Source of the DNA: Acidaminococcaceae bacterium
GTDB lineage: Bacteria > Bacillota > Negativicutes > Acidaminococcales > Acidaminococcaceae
Assembly: GCA_017443165.1 (NCBI GenBank)
Contig: JAFSOW010000191.1
Location: forward strand, 1 to 6,087
Direction: 5' to 3'
DNA length: 6,087 bases
Shown here: one piece after another, positions 1 to 5,975 of the stretch
How positions within the stretch are numbered: position 1 is the first letter of the stretch
Layout: each line of letters begins with the position of its first letter
Program-made: the position numbers and the translations under genes
Notes under the pieces: model-generated
Seen by the model: only the letters and a program-made list of their open reading frames with translations
The model's database searches: none
Told to the model about the DNA's origin: nothing

Positions 1-63
1 GACATCATTAAGCTCTGCGCGATCCGCATCGGTTAATTCAATAACATATTTGTATGACGGCAT
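1..63 (-). CDS. IS630-family transposase, N-terminal fragment (cut by window edge)
   Basis: Only the first 21 codons are inside the window; the gene reads leftward off position 1. The product begins MPSYKYVIELTDADRAEL. The pattern of a short beta-like stretch followed by 'ELTDADRAEL' resembles the start of IS630-family (IS630/Tc1-mariner) transposases, whose N-terminal part is a helix-turn-helix DNA-binding domain that recognises the element ends. The DDE catalytic domain would lie outside the window. The ATG at 63-61 is supported by a GGGAGG ribosome binding site (complement of 71-76) seven bases upstream and by a promoter at 93-121. The element end must lie to the right of the start codon, but I could not define a terminal inverted repeat with only one end visible. 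Family assignment rests on a short N-terminus and is inferred; another small HTH protein remains possible. Confidence 0.55.
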   Translation of the reverse strand, partial: MPSYKYVIELTDADRAELNDV

Positions 64-70
64 AGTATTT

Positions 71-90
71 CCTCCCAGTATGTTCTGGGA
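71..90 (-). promoter_or_regulatory. Ribosome binding site of the transposase within a 6-bp hairpin
   Basis: On the minus strand, GGGAGG (complement of 71-76) precedes the ATG by seven bases. The arms TCCCAG (73-78) and CTGGGA (85-90) are perfect inverted repeats separated by six bases, so a transcript that contains both arms can pair most of the Shine-Dalgarno. The sequence shows the repeat directly; a translational role is inferred. Confidence 0.6.
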
Positions 91-92
91 AT

Positions 93-121
93 AGTATACC
101 GTACAAATAAAGTTTATGCAA
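93..121 (-). promoter_or_regulatory. Sigma-A type promoter of the transposase gene
   Basis: Read on the minus strand, there is a -35-like TTGCAT (complement of 116-121), a 17-base spacer and a good -10 TATACT (complement of 93-98, five of six matches to TATAAT). Transcription would start near position 86 and give a leader of roughly 22 nt before the ATG at 63. The -35 is weak (three of six matches), but spacing and placement are right. Confidence 0.5.
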
Positions 122-208
122 GTTTTAGATGTAACAAAATAATAGAGTAATTTTGGTAACACGAAAATTTGTTTGACGTACAGAAGGGACTTTTAATAAA
201 TAAAATTT

Positions 209-213
209 CGGAG
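209..213 (+). promoter_or_regulatory. Ribosome binding site that sets the lipoprotein start
   Basis: CGGAG sits six bases before the ATG at 220. The open frame can be extended upstream to a TTG at 169, but no Shine-Dalgarno precedes that codon, and the extra 17 residues would put a charged, non-signal sequence in front of the signal peptide. The ATG at 220 is therefore the start used here. Confidence 0.7.
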
Positions 214-219
214 ATTATT

Positions 220-1572
220 ATGAAAAGAATACTCTTTTGTTTAATTACGATTATTTCAATTATAGTAGCGGGTTGTGGAGAAGAAAGTGACGCTGTTAAG
301 GCGTTAAAGCAAGCGAGTACTGAAAATTTGAGATTGACACAATCATCTAAATCGAATTGGGATATTGCTCGACAACTTGTTGAAAATTCTTATAAAACAT
401 CTTGTAAAATTTCTTCATTTACAGAGAAATTTGTTGCGGAACATGAGAAATTAAGCCAGGAATTTGAAATTGCAAAAGCTCAAGGTTTGCTAAACTTTTT
501 AGATGGGACAAATGCTAATATTTTTAATGTTGGAAAAGAAGGGGACAAATATAAAGAAAAACTTGAAAAACCAGCTAAAAAACTGAAAGAATTTGAAGAA
601 AAGCATAAAGACTATATAACGGCGATGAATGATTACGTTAAATCGATAGACACTGTAAGAAACACTGCAAACAAGAAAAATAATGAAAACTACTTTATTG
701 CTGATGGTATTTCTTCAAAAACTTATCAGTTGGCTAAAAAGAACAATTTCAGTGAAAAATATGATTTTTCAAAAATAAATATGAGTGAATTTGTTTATCT
801 GAATGATAGAAAAAACCAACAGAGACATTCGCAAATATTTGTCGGCAAAGTGATAGATAAAAGAGCTGTACTTGTTAAAGATCCTAAGAGTGGAGGCGAA
901 ATTCGAAAATTAAATGTTGGAGAGATAATTGAAGTATTAGATGAAATAAGTGAAGGTTCCAATATTAAAATCAAAGTTTCGGCTACTGGTGAAGAAGGGT
1001 GGGTATGGCATAGCTATATAAGATACGGGGATCAAGCAATCCCTGTTAAACCCGGTGATAGCCAACAACCCTATATTGTGAATTCGGCTCCGCAAGTTAA
1101 GAAGCAAAAGATGTTTAATCCGATAGATACGCCGCAGTCGGTTGCAATAATGGAAGGCGTTGCAGGCATTTCTTCCTCTTCAGTTCTCAAAGAAGGAAAT
1201 CAAAATTATTCCGCTTCTAATATTATAGATCAGAATAATCAAACTTGTTGGGCAGACGGCGTCCCTGGACTTGGGATTGGAGAAAGCATAACATTAACAT
1301 TTAACCAGAAATATAATATCAGCGGTTTTAGAATTTTTAATGGATATCAAAAGAGCGAAGATTTATACTACAAAAATTCCCGGCCAATAGCTTTTAGGAT
1401 CATCGGCTCTGATGGTTCCAATGCTGTTTATAATCTGGAAGATTCCATTTATGAGCAGGATATTTATTTCGATAAGATGATTAATGTTGATAGTATCAAG
1501 CTTGTAATAGAAAAAGTGCAGCATGGAACGACGTATGAAGATACTTGTATATCGGAAATTATATTCTTTTAA
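220..1572 (+). CDS. Lipoprotein with SH3-like and C-terminal NADase-type glycan-binding (discoidin-like) domains
   Basis: The 450-residue product is predicted to be exported and lipid-anchored on the cell envelope. Residues 2-18 form a basic n-region plus hydrophobic core, ending in the lipobox VAGC with the acylated Cys at 19. Residues about 20-190 are rich in Lys, Glu and Asn and look largely helical, probably coiled coil; I recognise no family there. Residues about 205-271 look like a bacterial SH3 domain (beta-rich, with 'KLNVGEIIEVLDE' and 'GEEGWVWHSYI'). Residues about 318-450 match my recollection of the NADase-type glycan-binding domain, a discoidin/F5-8C-like fold: 'SASNIIDQNNQTCWADG', 'GIGESITLTF', 'FRIFNGYQKS', 'YYKNSRP', 'DTCISEIIFF'. 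C-terminal Cys residues 343 and 443 may form a disulfide. No catalytic residues are evident, so a binding or wall-associated role is inferred. The gene is AT-rich, unlike pheST, and lies beside an IS start, which suggests transfer. A hairpin at 1665-1696 may terminate it. Confidence 0.8.
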   Translation: MKRILFCLITIISIIVAGCGEESDAVKALKQASTENLRLTQSSKSNWDIARQLVENSYKTSCKISSFTEKFVAEHEKLSQEFEIAKAQGLLNFLDGTNANIFNVGKEGDKYKEKLEKPAKKLKEFEEKHKDYITAMNDYVKSIDTVRNTANKKNNENYFIADGISSKTYQLAKKNNFSEKYDFSKINMSEFVYLNDRKNQQRHSQIFVGKVIDKRAVLVKDPKSGGEIRKLNVGEIIEVLDEISEGSNIKIKVSATGEEGWVWHSYIRYGDQAIPVKPGDSQQPYIVNSAPQVKKQKMFNPIDTPQSVAIMEGVAGISSSSVLKEGNQNYSASNIIDQNNQTCWADGVPGLGIGESITLTFNQKYNISGFRIFNGYQKSEDLYYKNSRPIAFRIIGSDGSNAVYNLEDSIYEQDIYFDKMINVDSIKLVIEKVQHGTTYEDTCISEIIFF

Positions 1573-1664
1573 CATGTATACGCTGACGTGGAGAAGACCT
1601 TTGGCGGGATGTGCGGACGAAGTGGCGTTATAACCTGGGCGTAAGGTGCAGCTTCTGATGAAAT

Positions 1665-1696
1665 TAGTCTTAGCATCAGTAATGGTGCTAAGACTA
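1665..1696 (+). terminator. 14-bp hairpin with GTAA loop, probable terminator of the lipoprotein gene
   Basis: The arms at 1665-1678 and 1683-1696 pair over 14 bp with one G-T pair, closing a GTAA loop (a GNRA-type tetraloop in RNA). The next eight bases, TTCTATTT, include six T residues, so it could act as an intrinsic terminator 92 nt after the lipoprotein stop codon. The T-run is interrupted, so efficiency is uncertain; it could instead be part of a small mobile-repeat remnant. Confidence 0.5.
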
Positions 1697-1700
1697 TTCT

Positions 1701-1819
1701 ATTTGGTAAAGCGGGTCTTCTAACTTCACCTGTTGAAGTCGGTGGTGAAGTCAGTGGTGAAGTCAGTTAATTGGCTTTACCTAAGCTTCGCCTTAACTTC
1801 ACCTGAGCTTTACCCAAAT
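1701..1819. repeat. Imperfect inverted repeat flanking the 12-bp tandem repeat
   Basis: ATTTGGTAAAGC (1701-1712) is the reverse complement of GCTTTACCCAAAT (1807-1819) apart from one extra base. Another GCTTTACC copy lies at 1774-1781. Inside, GGTGAAGT (1756-1763) is the reverse complement of ACTTCACC (1796-1803). The whole segment can fold back on itself in several competing ways. I do not recognise it as a named repeat family. Confidence 0.5.
1732..1767 (+). repeat. 12-bp tandem repeat, three copies
   Basis: Three head-to-tail units: GTTGAAGTCGGT, GGTGAAGTCAGT and GGTGAAGTCAGT. The last two are identical; the first differs at two positions. No spacers separate the units, so it is not a CRISPR array. 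Related ACTTCACC words in the opposite orientation lie on both sides (1723-1730 and 1796-1803). Confidence 0.75.
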
Positions 1820-1832
1820 AAAAGAACTATGG

Positions 1833-1877
1833 AATAGCAATCGTGTACGGTTTTGCGTGGGCTTTTACATTGCTATT
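1833..1877. repeat. 9-bp perfect inverted repeat
   Basis: AATAGCAAT (1833-1841) and ATTGCTATT (1869-1877) are exact reverse complements, separated by 27 bases. A stem with a loop of this size is weak as a terminator and has no T-run after it. It may be a protein-binding dyad or a decayed element end. Confidence 0.45.
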
Positions 1878-1887
1878 AGGTTAAGAA

Positions 1888-1940
1888 CATGACAGAGGAC
1901 ATGATACAGAACATGATTACAGATCATGATGCAGGACATG
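1888..1940 (+). repeat. Degenerate tandem repeat with CATG at 12-13 bp intervals, five copies
   Basis: CATG occurs at 1888, 1900, 1912, 1925 and 1937, that is with spacings of 12, 12, 13 and 12. The units share a loose consensus of the form ACATGATACAGA. The array ends 33 bases before the -35 of the pheST promoter. The units have diverged from each other, so the array is not freshly expanded. Confidence 0.6.
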
Positions 1941-1973
1941 TTGAAAAAGAACTCTGTTTACTTACACTTTTCC

Positions 1974-2002
1974 TTGCCCGCTGTTCCTTCTTGTGCTATA
2001 AT
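1974..2002 (+). promoter_or_regulatory. Promoter of the T-box-pheST operon
   Basis: TTGCCC (1974-1979, four of six matches to TTGACA), a 17-base spacer, and a perfect TATAAT -10 (1997-2002) preceded by TG one base upstream (extended -10, 1994-1995). Transcription should start around 2009, just ahead of the T-box leader. This is the strongest promoter in the window. Confidence 0.85.
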
Positions 2003-2122
2003 ATTTAAGTCAATTAAATACGTCCCTAATTACAACATTGCACAATGAACAGGAGAGTAGCGCTTTCAATGCACAAAGAGAGTCCGGGGTGGTGGAAGCC
2101 GGGCGGCGGCGACTGCGTGAAG

Positions 2123-2125
2123 TTC
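2123..2125 (+). promoter_or_regulatory. Specifier codon UUC (Phe) of the T-box
   Basis: TTC lies on the 3' side of Stem I in the context GTGAAG-TTC-ACC, with the purine after the codon that is usual for T-box specifiers. It predicts pairing with the GAA anticodon of tRNA-Phe and agrees with the regulated genes. Confidence 0.85.
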
Positions 2126-2236
2126 ACCTGAGAGTGTCCCTGCTGAACCAGTAGTAGGCAGAGCGTGCGCCGCGTTAAGGCAAAAGAGATAAGGAACGGT
2201 TGGTCATCATGTTTGCAATGAAGCAATCACAAAACG

Positions 2237-2283
2237 GTTGAACTGCGTTTCCTTTAAAGTAGGGTGGTACCGCGGAACACAAC
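2237..2283 (+). promoter_or_regulatory. T-box antiterminator element
   Basis: The T-box sequence AGGGTGGTACCGCGG occupies 2261-2275. An antiterminator can be drawn by pairing GTTTCC (2247-2252) with GGAAC (2274-2278), with one base bulged, and optionally GTTG (2237-2240) with CAAC (2279-2283 region). The latter takes the first bases of the terminator 5' arm, so the two structures would compete. The motif is seen directly; the exact helix limits are inferred by eye. Confidence 0.75.
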
Positions 2284-2321
2284 TTTCGCCCCTTCACAGG
2301 GACGGAAGTTTTTTATTTTTT
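2281..2321 (+). terminator. Intrinsic terminator of the T-box leader
   Basis: The arms at 2281-2293 and 2298-2310 pair in 12 of 13 positions (one C-A mismatch, one G-T pair) around a TCAC loop. They are followed by T-runs at 2309-2314 and 2316-2321 interrupted by one A. This is the conditional terminator that attenuates pheST when tRNA-Phe is charged. Confidence 0.92.
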
Positions 2322-2345
2322 GAAAAGTGCTGAAACGTAGTTGCG

Positions 2346-2386
2346 TTTTGCAGTTTTTGCAGTGCTACTGGTTTTGCGGATTTTGC
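2346..2386 (+). repeat. Four TTTTGC words in the spacer before pheS
   Basis: TTTTGC occurs at 2346, 2355, 2372 and 2381, arranged as two pairs each with a 9-base step. This lies in the 156-nt transcribed spacer between the T-box terminator and the pheS start, in which I see no gene. It may simply be low-complexity sequence. Confidence 0.5.
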
Positions 2387-2463
2387 AAATGAGTTTGTAG
2401 AAAGACCAAAACCTGTTTGCGGAATTGCGGCGTGGAACGTAAAACGAAATGCAGCGCTTACAC

Positions 2464-2469
2464 AGGAGG
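2464..2469 (+). promoter_or_regulatory. pheS ribosome binding site
   Basis: A consensus AGGAGG lies eight bases before the ATG at 2478. An ATG at 2471 is too close to the Shine-Dalgarno and opens a different frame. The in-frame ATG at 2484 would be 14 bases away. Spacing therefore selects 2478. Confidence 0.85.
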
Positions 2470-2477
2470 CATGTACA

Positions 2478-3509
2478 ATGAGTATGAAAGAAATGCTGCT
2501 GGAGCTGAAGGAAAAAGCGCTGGCAGACCTGGAAGCTGCAGCCAGCTCCCAGGAGTTGCAGGATTTGAAAGTAAAATACCTGGGCCGCAAAGGTCCCATG
2601 ACGGAAATCCTCCGGGGCATGGGCAAAGTGCCGGCAGAAGAACGGCCGAAGATCGGCGAGATCGTCAACCAGGTGAAGCAGACGCTGGAGCAGTGTCTGA
2701 AAGACCGCACGGAGATTTTGCGGGCAGAAGCACTGAAAGCTAAAATTGCCAACGATAAAGTGGACATCACGTTACCCGGACGCAAACCGGCGGGCGGGCA
2801 TCTGCATCCCATCACGCTGACCAACCGGGAAATCAAAAAGATTTTTATGCATATGGGCTTCGACGTAATTGAAGGCCCGGAAATCGACAACGACTATTTT
2901 AACTTTGAAGCGCTGAACCTGCCCAAGGATCATCCGGCCCGTGATATGCAGGACACCTTCTACATTACGGATAATTTCCTGCTGCGCACCCAGACCAGCG
3001 GCGTGCAGGCCCGCACCATGCAGAGCAAGGAGCCTAACACGCCCATCCGCATGATTTCTCCCGGCGCGGTGTACCGAAACGATTACGACGCCACCCATTC
3101 CCCCATGTTCCATCAGGTGGAAGGACTTGTGGTGGATAAAAATATCAGCCTTGCAGATTTGAAAGGCACCCTGGAAACCTTCTGCAAGGAAATGTTCGGC
3201 AGCAGCGTGAAGATCCGTCTTCGTCCCAGTTACTTCCCGTTCACGGAACCCAGCTGCGAAGTGGACATCAGCTGCGTGATCTGCGGCGGCAAAGGCTGCA
3301 ACGTGTGCAAACATTCCGGCTGGCTGGAAATCTTAGGCGCCGGCGAAGTGCATCCCAACGTACTGGAGATGAGCGGCTACGATTCCGGAATTATGAACGG
3401 TTATGCATTCGGCATGGGTGTGGAACGCATCGCCATGCTGAAATACGGCATTGATGATTTACGGTTATTCTTTGAAAACGACCTGCGGTTCATCCGCCAG
3501 TTCCGGTAA
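2478..3509 (+). CDS. pheS: Phenylalanyl-tRNA synthetase alpha subunit
   Basis: Catalytic subunit of the cytoplasmic (alpha-beta)2 class IIc enzyme that activates phenylalanine with ATP and charges tRNA-Phe (EC 6.1.1.20). The 343 residues match the usual bacterial length. Residues 1-90 are the helical, tRNA-contacting N-terminal arm ('[19 protein letters not shown]'). The class II catalytic core runs from about 98 to 343: motif 1 around 122-150 ('[15 protein letters not shown]'), the '[12 protein letters not shown]' segment at 170-181, motif 2 around 191-216 with '[20 protein letters not shown]', and motif 3 at about 308-322 ('[14 protein letters not shown]') with the conserved Arg 317. Cys 266, 269, 274 and 277 form a CxxC-x4-CxxC cluster resembling a zinc knuckle, as I recall from Gram-positive PheS. 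It is first in the operon with pheT 14 bases downstream and lies under T-box control. Codon use is GC-rich, unlike the lipoprotein gene. Confidence 0.98.
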   Translation: MSMKEMLLELKEKALADLEAAASSQELQDLKVKYLGRKGPMTEILRGMGKVPAEERPKIGEIVNQVKQTLEQCLKDRTEILRAEALKAKIANDKVDITLPGRKPAGGHLHPITLTNREIKKIFMHMGFDVIEGPEIDNDYFNFEALNLPKDHPARDMQDTFYITDNFLLRTQTSGVQARTMQSKEPNTPIRMISPGAVYRNDYDATHSPMFHQVEGLVVDKNISLADLKGTLETFCKEMFGSSVKIRLRPSYFPFTEPSCEVDISCVICGGKGCNVCKHSGWLEILGAGEVHPNVLEMSGYDSGIMNGYAFGMGVERIAMLKYGIDDLRLFFENDLRFIRQFR

Positions 3510-3523
3510 GGGAGGGATAGAAA

Positions 3524-5956
3524 ATGTTAGCTTCGATTGCGTGGTTAAAGCGCTATGTTGATATTGATGTAACTCCCGAAGAATTGGCTGACAAGCTGAC
3601 CCGCGTAGGGCTGGAAGTGGAAAGCGTGATTCATCAGGGACAGGGAATCTCCGGCGTGGTAACCGGAAAGGTTACGGCGATTGAGAAGAATCCCAAAAGC
3701 GATCACCTGTGGGTGTGCCAGATGGATTACGGCAACGGCGAGATTGTTCAGATCCAGACCGGGGCCCAGAATGTGAAGCTGGGGGACATAGTTCCTGTGG
3801 CTACGTTGGGCGCGGAACTGCCCAACGGCATGAAACTGAAAAAAGTAAAAATGGCGGACGTGTATTCTTACGGCATGCTGTGCAGCGCGGCAGAACTTGG
3901 CATCGACAACAAGCTGCTGCTGCCGGAACAGCGGGAAGGCATCCTGATTTTGTCGCCGGACACTCCCATCGGCAAGGACATTAAAGATGTACTGGGCCTC
4001 AACGATACGGTGCTGGACATTGACCTCACCGCCAATAAACAGGATTGCTTCTGCGTGACCGGTATCGCCCGGGAAGCGGCGGCGGTATTGGGAAAAACCA
4101 TGCATATGCCGGACACCAGTGTAAAGGAAGCGGCGGGCGGCAACGTCCACGACATGCTGCGTGTTGCCATTGAAATTCCGGAACTGTGCAGCCGTTTTAC
4201 CAGCCGCGCGCTGAAAAATATCAAGATCATGCCGTCCCCGGACTGGATGCAGAACGAGCTGCGCGCCTGCGGTGTGCGCCCCATCAGCAATGTGGTTGAT
4301 GTGACCAACTATGTGATGATGGAGCTGGGGCAGCCTATGCACGCCTATGATTACGACACGCTGGCCGGTCAGGCACTTATTGTGCGCCGGGGCAAAGCAG
4401 GGGAACACCTGCAGACCCTGGACGACCAGGACCGGGAACTGACTCCTGACATGATCACCATCGCGGATACGGAAAAGGCTGTGGGCCTGGGCGGCGTCAT
4501 GGGCGGTCTGATCACCGAAGTAACGGATATAACCAAAACTGTTATTCTGGAAGCGGCGGCCTTCAACGGCCCGTCGATCCGGCGTACATCCAAAGCGCTG
4601 GGCCTTCGCAGTGAAGCTTCCATGCGCTTTGAACGGGGCGTGGACATTGCCAACTGCCATCGCGCGCTGGACCGGGCGGCTCATCTGCTGGAAGAAATGG
4701 GAGCCTGCGAAACGGTCTGCGGTATTGCGGACGCGTACCCGGTGTCCTATCAGCCCGCAGTGATTACCGTAACGCCGGAAACCATTAACAACCGGATCGG
4801 CGTGAACATTCCCAACGAGGAAATGGTTGAGATTCTGCAGTGCCTCCAGTTTGATGTGAAGGAAGACAACGGGACGCTGGTAATTACAGCGCCTACCTGG
4901 CGTCAGGACGTGACCTGTGATGCGGATATTTCCGAGGAAATCGCCCGTATGCATTCCTACGATAAAATTGAAAGTCACAATCCGGAACTGGCTCTGCGCC
5001 AGGGCAAGGAAGACCCCATGGAAGAAGTGAAAGGCGAAGCGGAAGACTATATGGCTTCCGCCGGTCTGGACGAAGTGATGACCTACACCTTCATCCATCC
5101 CTCTTTTGTGGATAAAATGATGCTGAAAGCGGACGATGCCCGCCGCAACGTAATCAGACTGATGAACCCCATCAGCGACGAGTTCGGCGTGATGCGTACC
5201 ACCATGCTGCCCAGCCTGCTGAACACGACGGCGTACAATCTGGCCCGGCAGGCGGAAAGCGTGAAGATTTTTGAAGTGGGCCGGGTGTACCTGCCCAAGT
5301 CCCTGCCTCTGACTGAACATCAGGAAGAACGGCGGGTCATCGGTGCCGTGATGAGCGGCCGCCGCAATGAACTGAACTGGACCAGCGGCAAGGACAACGT
5401 GGACTTTTATGATATAAAAGGCGTAGCAGAAGGTTTGCTGGCAAAGATGCAGCTGACGGACTATGAACTGGCTGCCTGTGAGGAAACTTACATGCACCCG
5501 GGTAAGAGCTGCGTCGTAAAAGTTGGAGAAAAGGTAATCGGCTATTTCGGCTGCCTGCATCCTACGGCTGCGGCTAATTTCGATGTGCCTGAAGAAACCT
5601 ATGTTCTGGAACTGGAGCTGGCGCCTCTGGCCGAATCGGCTCTGAAGGTTCCCCAATACACGCATCTGGCCAAATTCCCCGGCACCAGCCGTGACATTGC
5701 GGTAGTGGTTCCCAAAAACGTGACCATGCAGGAGCTGGAGAGCGTACTGCGGACCAATGCCGGCGAACTGCTGAAAGGGATCCGCGTCTTCGACGTGTAC
5801 ACCGGAAAGCAGGTGGCGGAAGGCTGCAAGTCCGTGGCCTTTAATCTGACCTTCCAGGCAGAAGACCGCACGCTTACCGACGGTGAGATCGATCCCATCA
5901 TCAAAAACGTGGTGGAAAAAGTGGCGGAAGCCTATGCGGCCGAACTGAGAAAATAA
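3524..5956 (+). CDS. pheT: Phenylalanyl-tRNA synthetase beta subunit
   Basis: Partner of PheS in the (alpha-beta)2 synthetase; it binds tRNA-Phe and carries the editing site that hydrolyses misacylated Tyr-tRNA-Phe. The 810 residues are full length for the bacterial family. Domains in order: N-terminal part 1-38; EMAP/OB-fold tRNA-binding domain about 39-150 ('GKVTAIEKNPKSDHLWVCQM', 'YSYGMLCSAAELGI'); B3/B4 editing domain about 205-385 ('RPISNVVDVTNYVMMELGQP', 'GLGGVMGG', 'RSEASMRFERGVD'); B5 DNA-binding-like domain about 410-480 ('APTWRQDV', 'DISEEIARMHSYDKI'); inactive class II-like core about 490-690 ('NPISDEFGVMRTTMLPSLL', 'IFEVGRVY'); C-terminal FDX-ACB anticodon-binding domain about 715-808 ('FPGTSRDIAVVVP', 'QAEDRTLTDGEID'). 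GGAGG at 3511-3515 is eight bases before the ATG, only 14 bases separate it from pheS, and no terminator lies between them, so the genes are co-transcribed. Confidence 0.98.
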   Translation: MLASIAWLKRYVDIDVTPEELADKLTRVGLEVESVIHQGQGISGVVTGKVTAIEKNPKSDHLWVCQMDYGNGEIVQIQTGAQNVKLGDIVPVATLGAELPNGMKLKKVKMADVYSYGMLCSAAELGIDNKLLLPEQREGILILSPDTPIGKDIKDVLGLNDTVLDIDLTANKQDCFCVTGIAREAAAVLGKTMHMPDTSVKEAAGGNVHDMLRVAIEIPELCSRFTSRALKNIKIMPSPDWMQNELRACGVRPISNVVDVTNYVMMELGQPMHAYDYDTLAGQALIVRRGKAGEHLQTLDDQDRELTPDMITIADTEKAVGLGGVMGGLITEVTDITKTVILEAAAFNGPSIRRTSKALGLRSEASMRFERGVDIANCHRALDRAAHLLEEMGACETVCGIADAYPVSYQPAVITVTPETINNRIGVNIPNEEMVEILQCLQFDVKEDNGTLVITAPTWRQDVTCDADISEEIARMHSYDKIESHNPELALRQGKEDPMEEVKGEAEDYMASAGLDEVMTYTFIHPSFVDKMMLKADDARRNVIRLMNPISDEFGVMRTTMLPSLLNTTAYNLARQAESVKIFEVGRVYLPKSLPLTEHQEERRVIGAVMSGRRNELNWTSGKDNVDFYDIKGVAEGLLAKMQLTDYELAACEETYMHPGKSCVVKVGEKVIGYFGCLHPTAAANFDVPEETYVLELELAPLAESALKVPQYTHLAKFPGTSRDIAVVVPKNVTMQELESVLRTNAGELLKGIRVFDVYTGKQVAEGCKSVAFNLTFQAEDRTLTDGEIDPIIKNVVEKVAEAYAAELRK

Positions 5957-5975
5957 GAAAAAATAGCGGAAACAC

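Larger units (their letters stand above)
1573..1973. other. Gene-free, repeat-rich spacer between the lipoprotein gene and the pheST promoter
   Basis: About 400 bases without a convincing gene on either strand. The first 80 bases are relatively GC-rich and contain short open frames of about 20 codons without ribosome binding sites; they could be the remains of a disrupted gene but match nothing I know. The rest holds a strong hairpin (1665-1696), two 12-bp-period tandem repeats (1732-1767 and 1888-1940) and two inverted repeat pairs (1701-1819 and 1833-1877), listed separately. Confidence 0.7.
2009..2321 (+). ncRNA. T-box leader (tRNA-Phe-responsive riboswitch) controlling pheST
   Basis: The leader contains the ordered landmarks of a canonical transcription-attenuating T-box. 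Stem I runs about 2047-2142, its base closed by CAGG (2050-2053) and CCTG (2139-2142), with the conserved AGGAGAGTAG-like segment at 2051-2060. The distal part has AGAGAG (2077-2082) followed by a CCGG/CCGG stem (2084-2087 with 2099-2102) and the typical GGTGGTGGAAG loop. The specifier is TTC at 2123-2125 followed by A, a Phe codon that fits the downstream genes. The T-box sequence AGGGTGGTACCGCGG (2261-2275) carries TGGT (2265-2268), which can pair with an uncharged ACCA tRNA 3' end. A terminator follows at 2281-2321. Known family behaviour: uncharged tRNA favours the antiterminator, charged tRNA favours termination. The 5' boundary is inferred from the promoter. Confidence 0.93.

Noticed and set aside
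173..201. TTGACG (173-178) as the -35 of a lipoprotein promoter
   Set aside because: No good -10 lies at the right spacing, and the start site would fall almost on the ribosome binding site. I could not identify the lipoprotein promoter with confidence.
169..219. TTG at 169 as the start of the lipoprotein
   Set aside because: No Shine-Dalgarno precedes it, and the ATG at 220 has one and puts the signal peptide at the N-terminus.
1732..1940. The tandem repeats as a CRISPR array
   Set aside because: Units are only 12 bp, there are no unique spacers between identical repeats, and no cas genes are visible.
1889..2008. A 39-codon open frame beginning in the CATG tandem repeat
   Set aside because: It has only a weak AGG upstream, its first part is repeat-derived, and it runs through the pheST promoter. 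Coding is unlikely.
2026..2226. A 66-codon minus-strand frame over the T-box leader
   Set aside because: It is antisense to conserved structured RNA and has no recognisable product.
2417..2743. A 108-codon plus-strand frame overlapping the pheS start
   Set aside because: It is an out-of-frame shadow of pheS with no Shine-Dalgarno at its start.
2294..2890. A 198-codon minus-strand frame over the T-box terminator and the start of pheS
   Set aside because: It is a Ser-rich shadow frame of pheS and crosses a terminator and spacer; no ribosome binding site or domain supports it.
3545..5665. A 706-codon open frame on the minus strand opposite pheT
   Set aside because: It is exactly antisense to a full-length, strongly conserved pheT, its translation is rich in His, Arg and Gln with no recognisable domain, and I see no ribosome binding site that would favour it. 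Long antisense frames are common opposite GC-rich genes.
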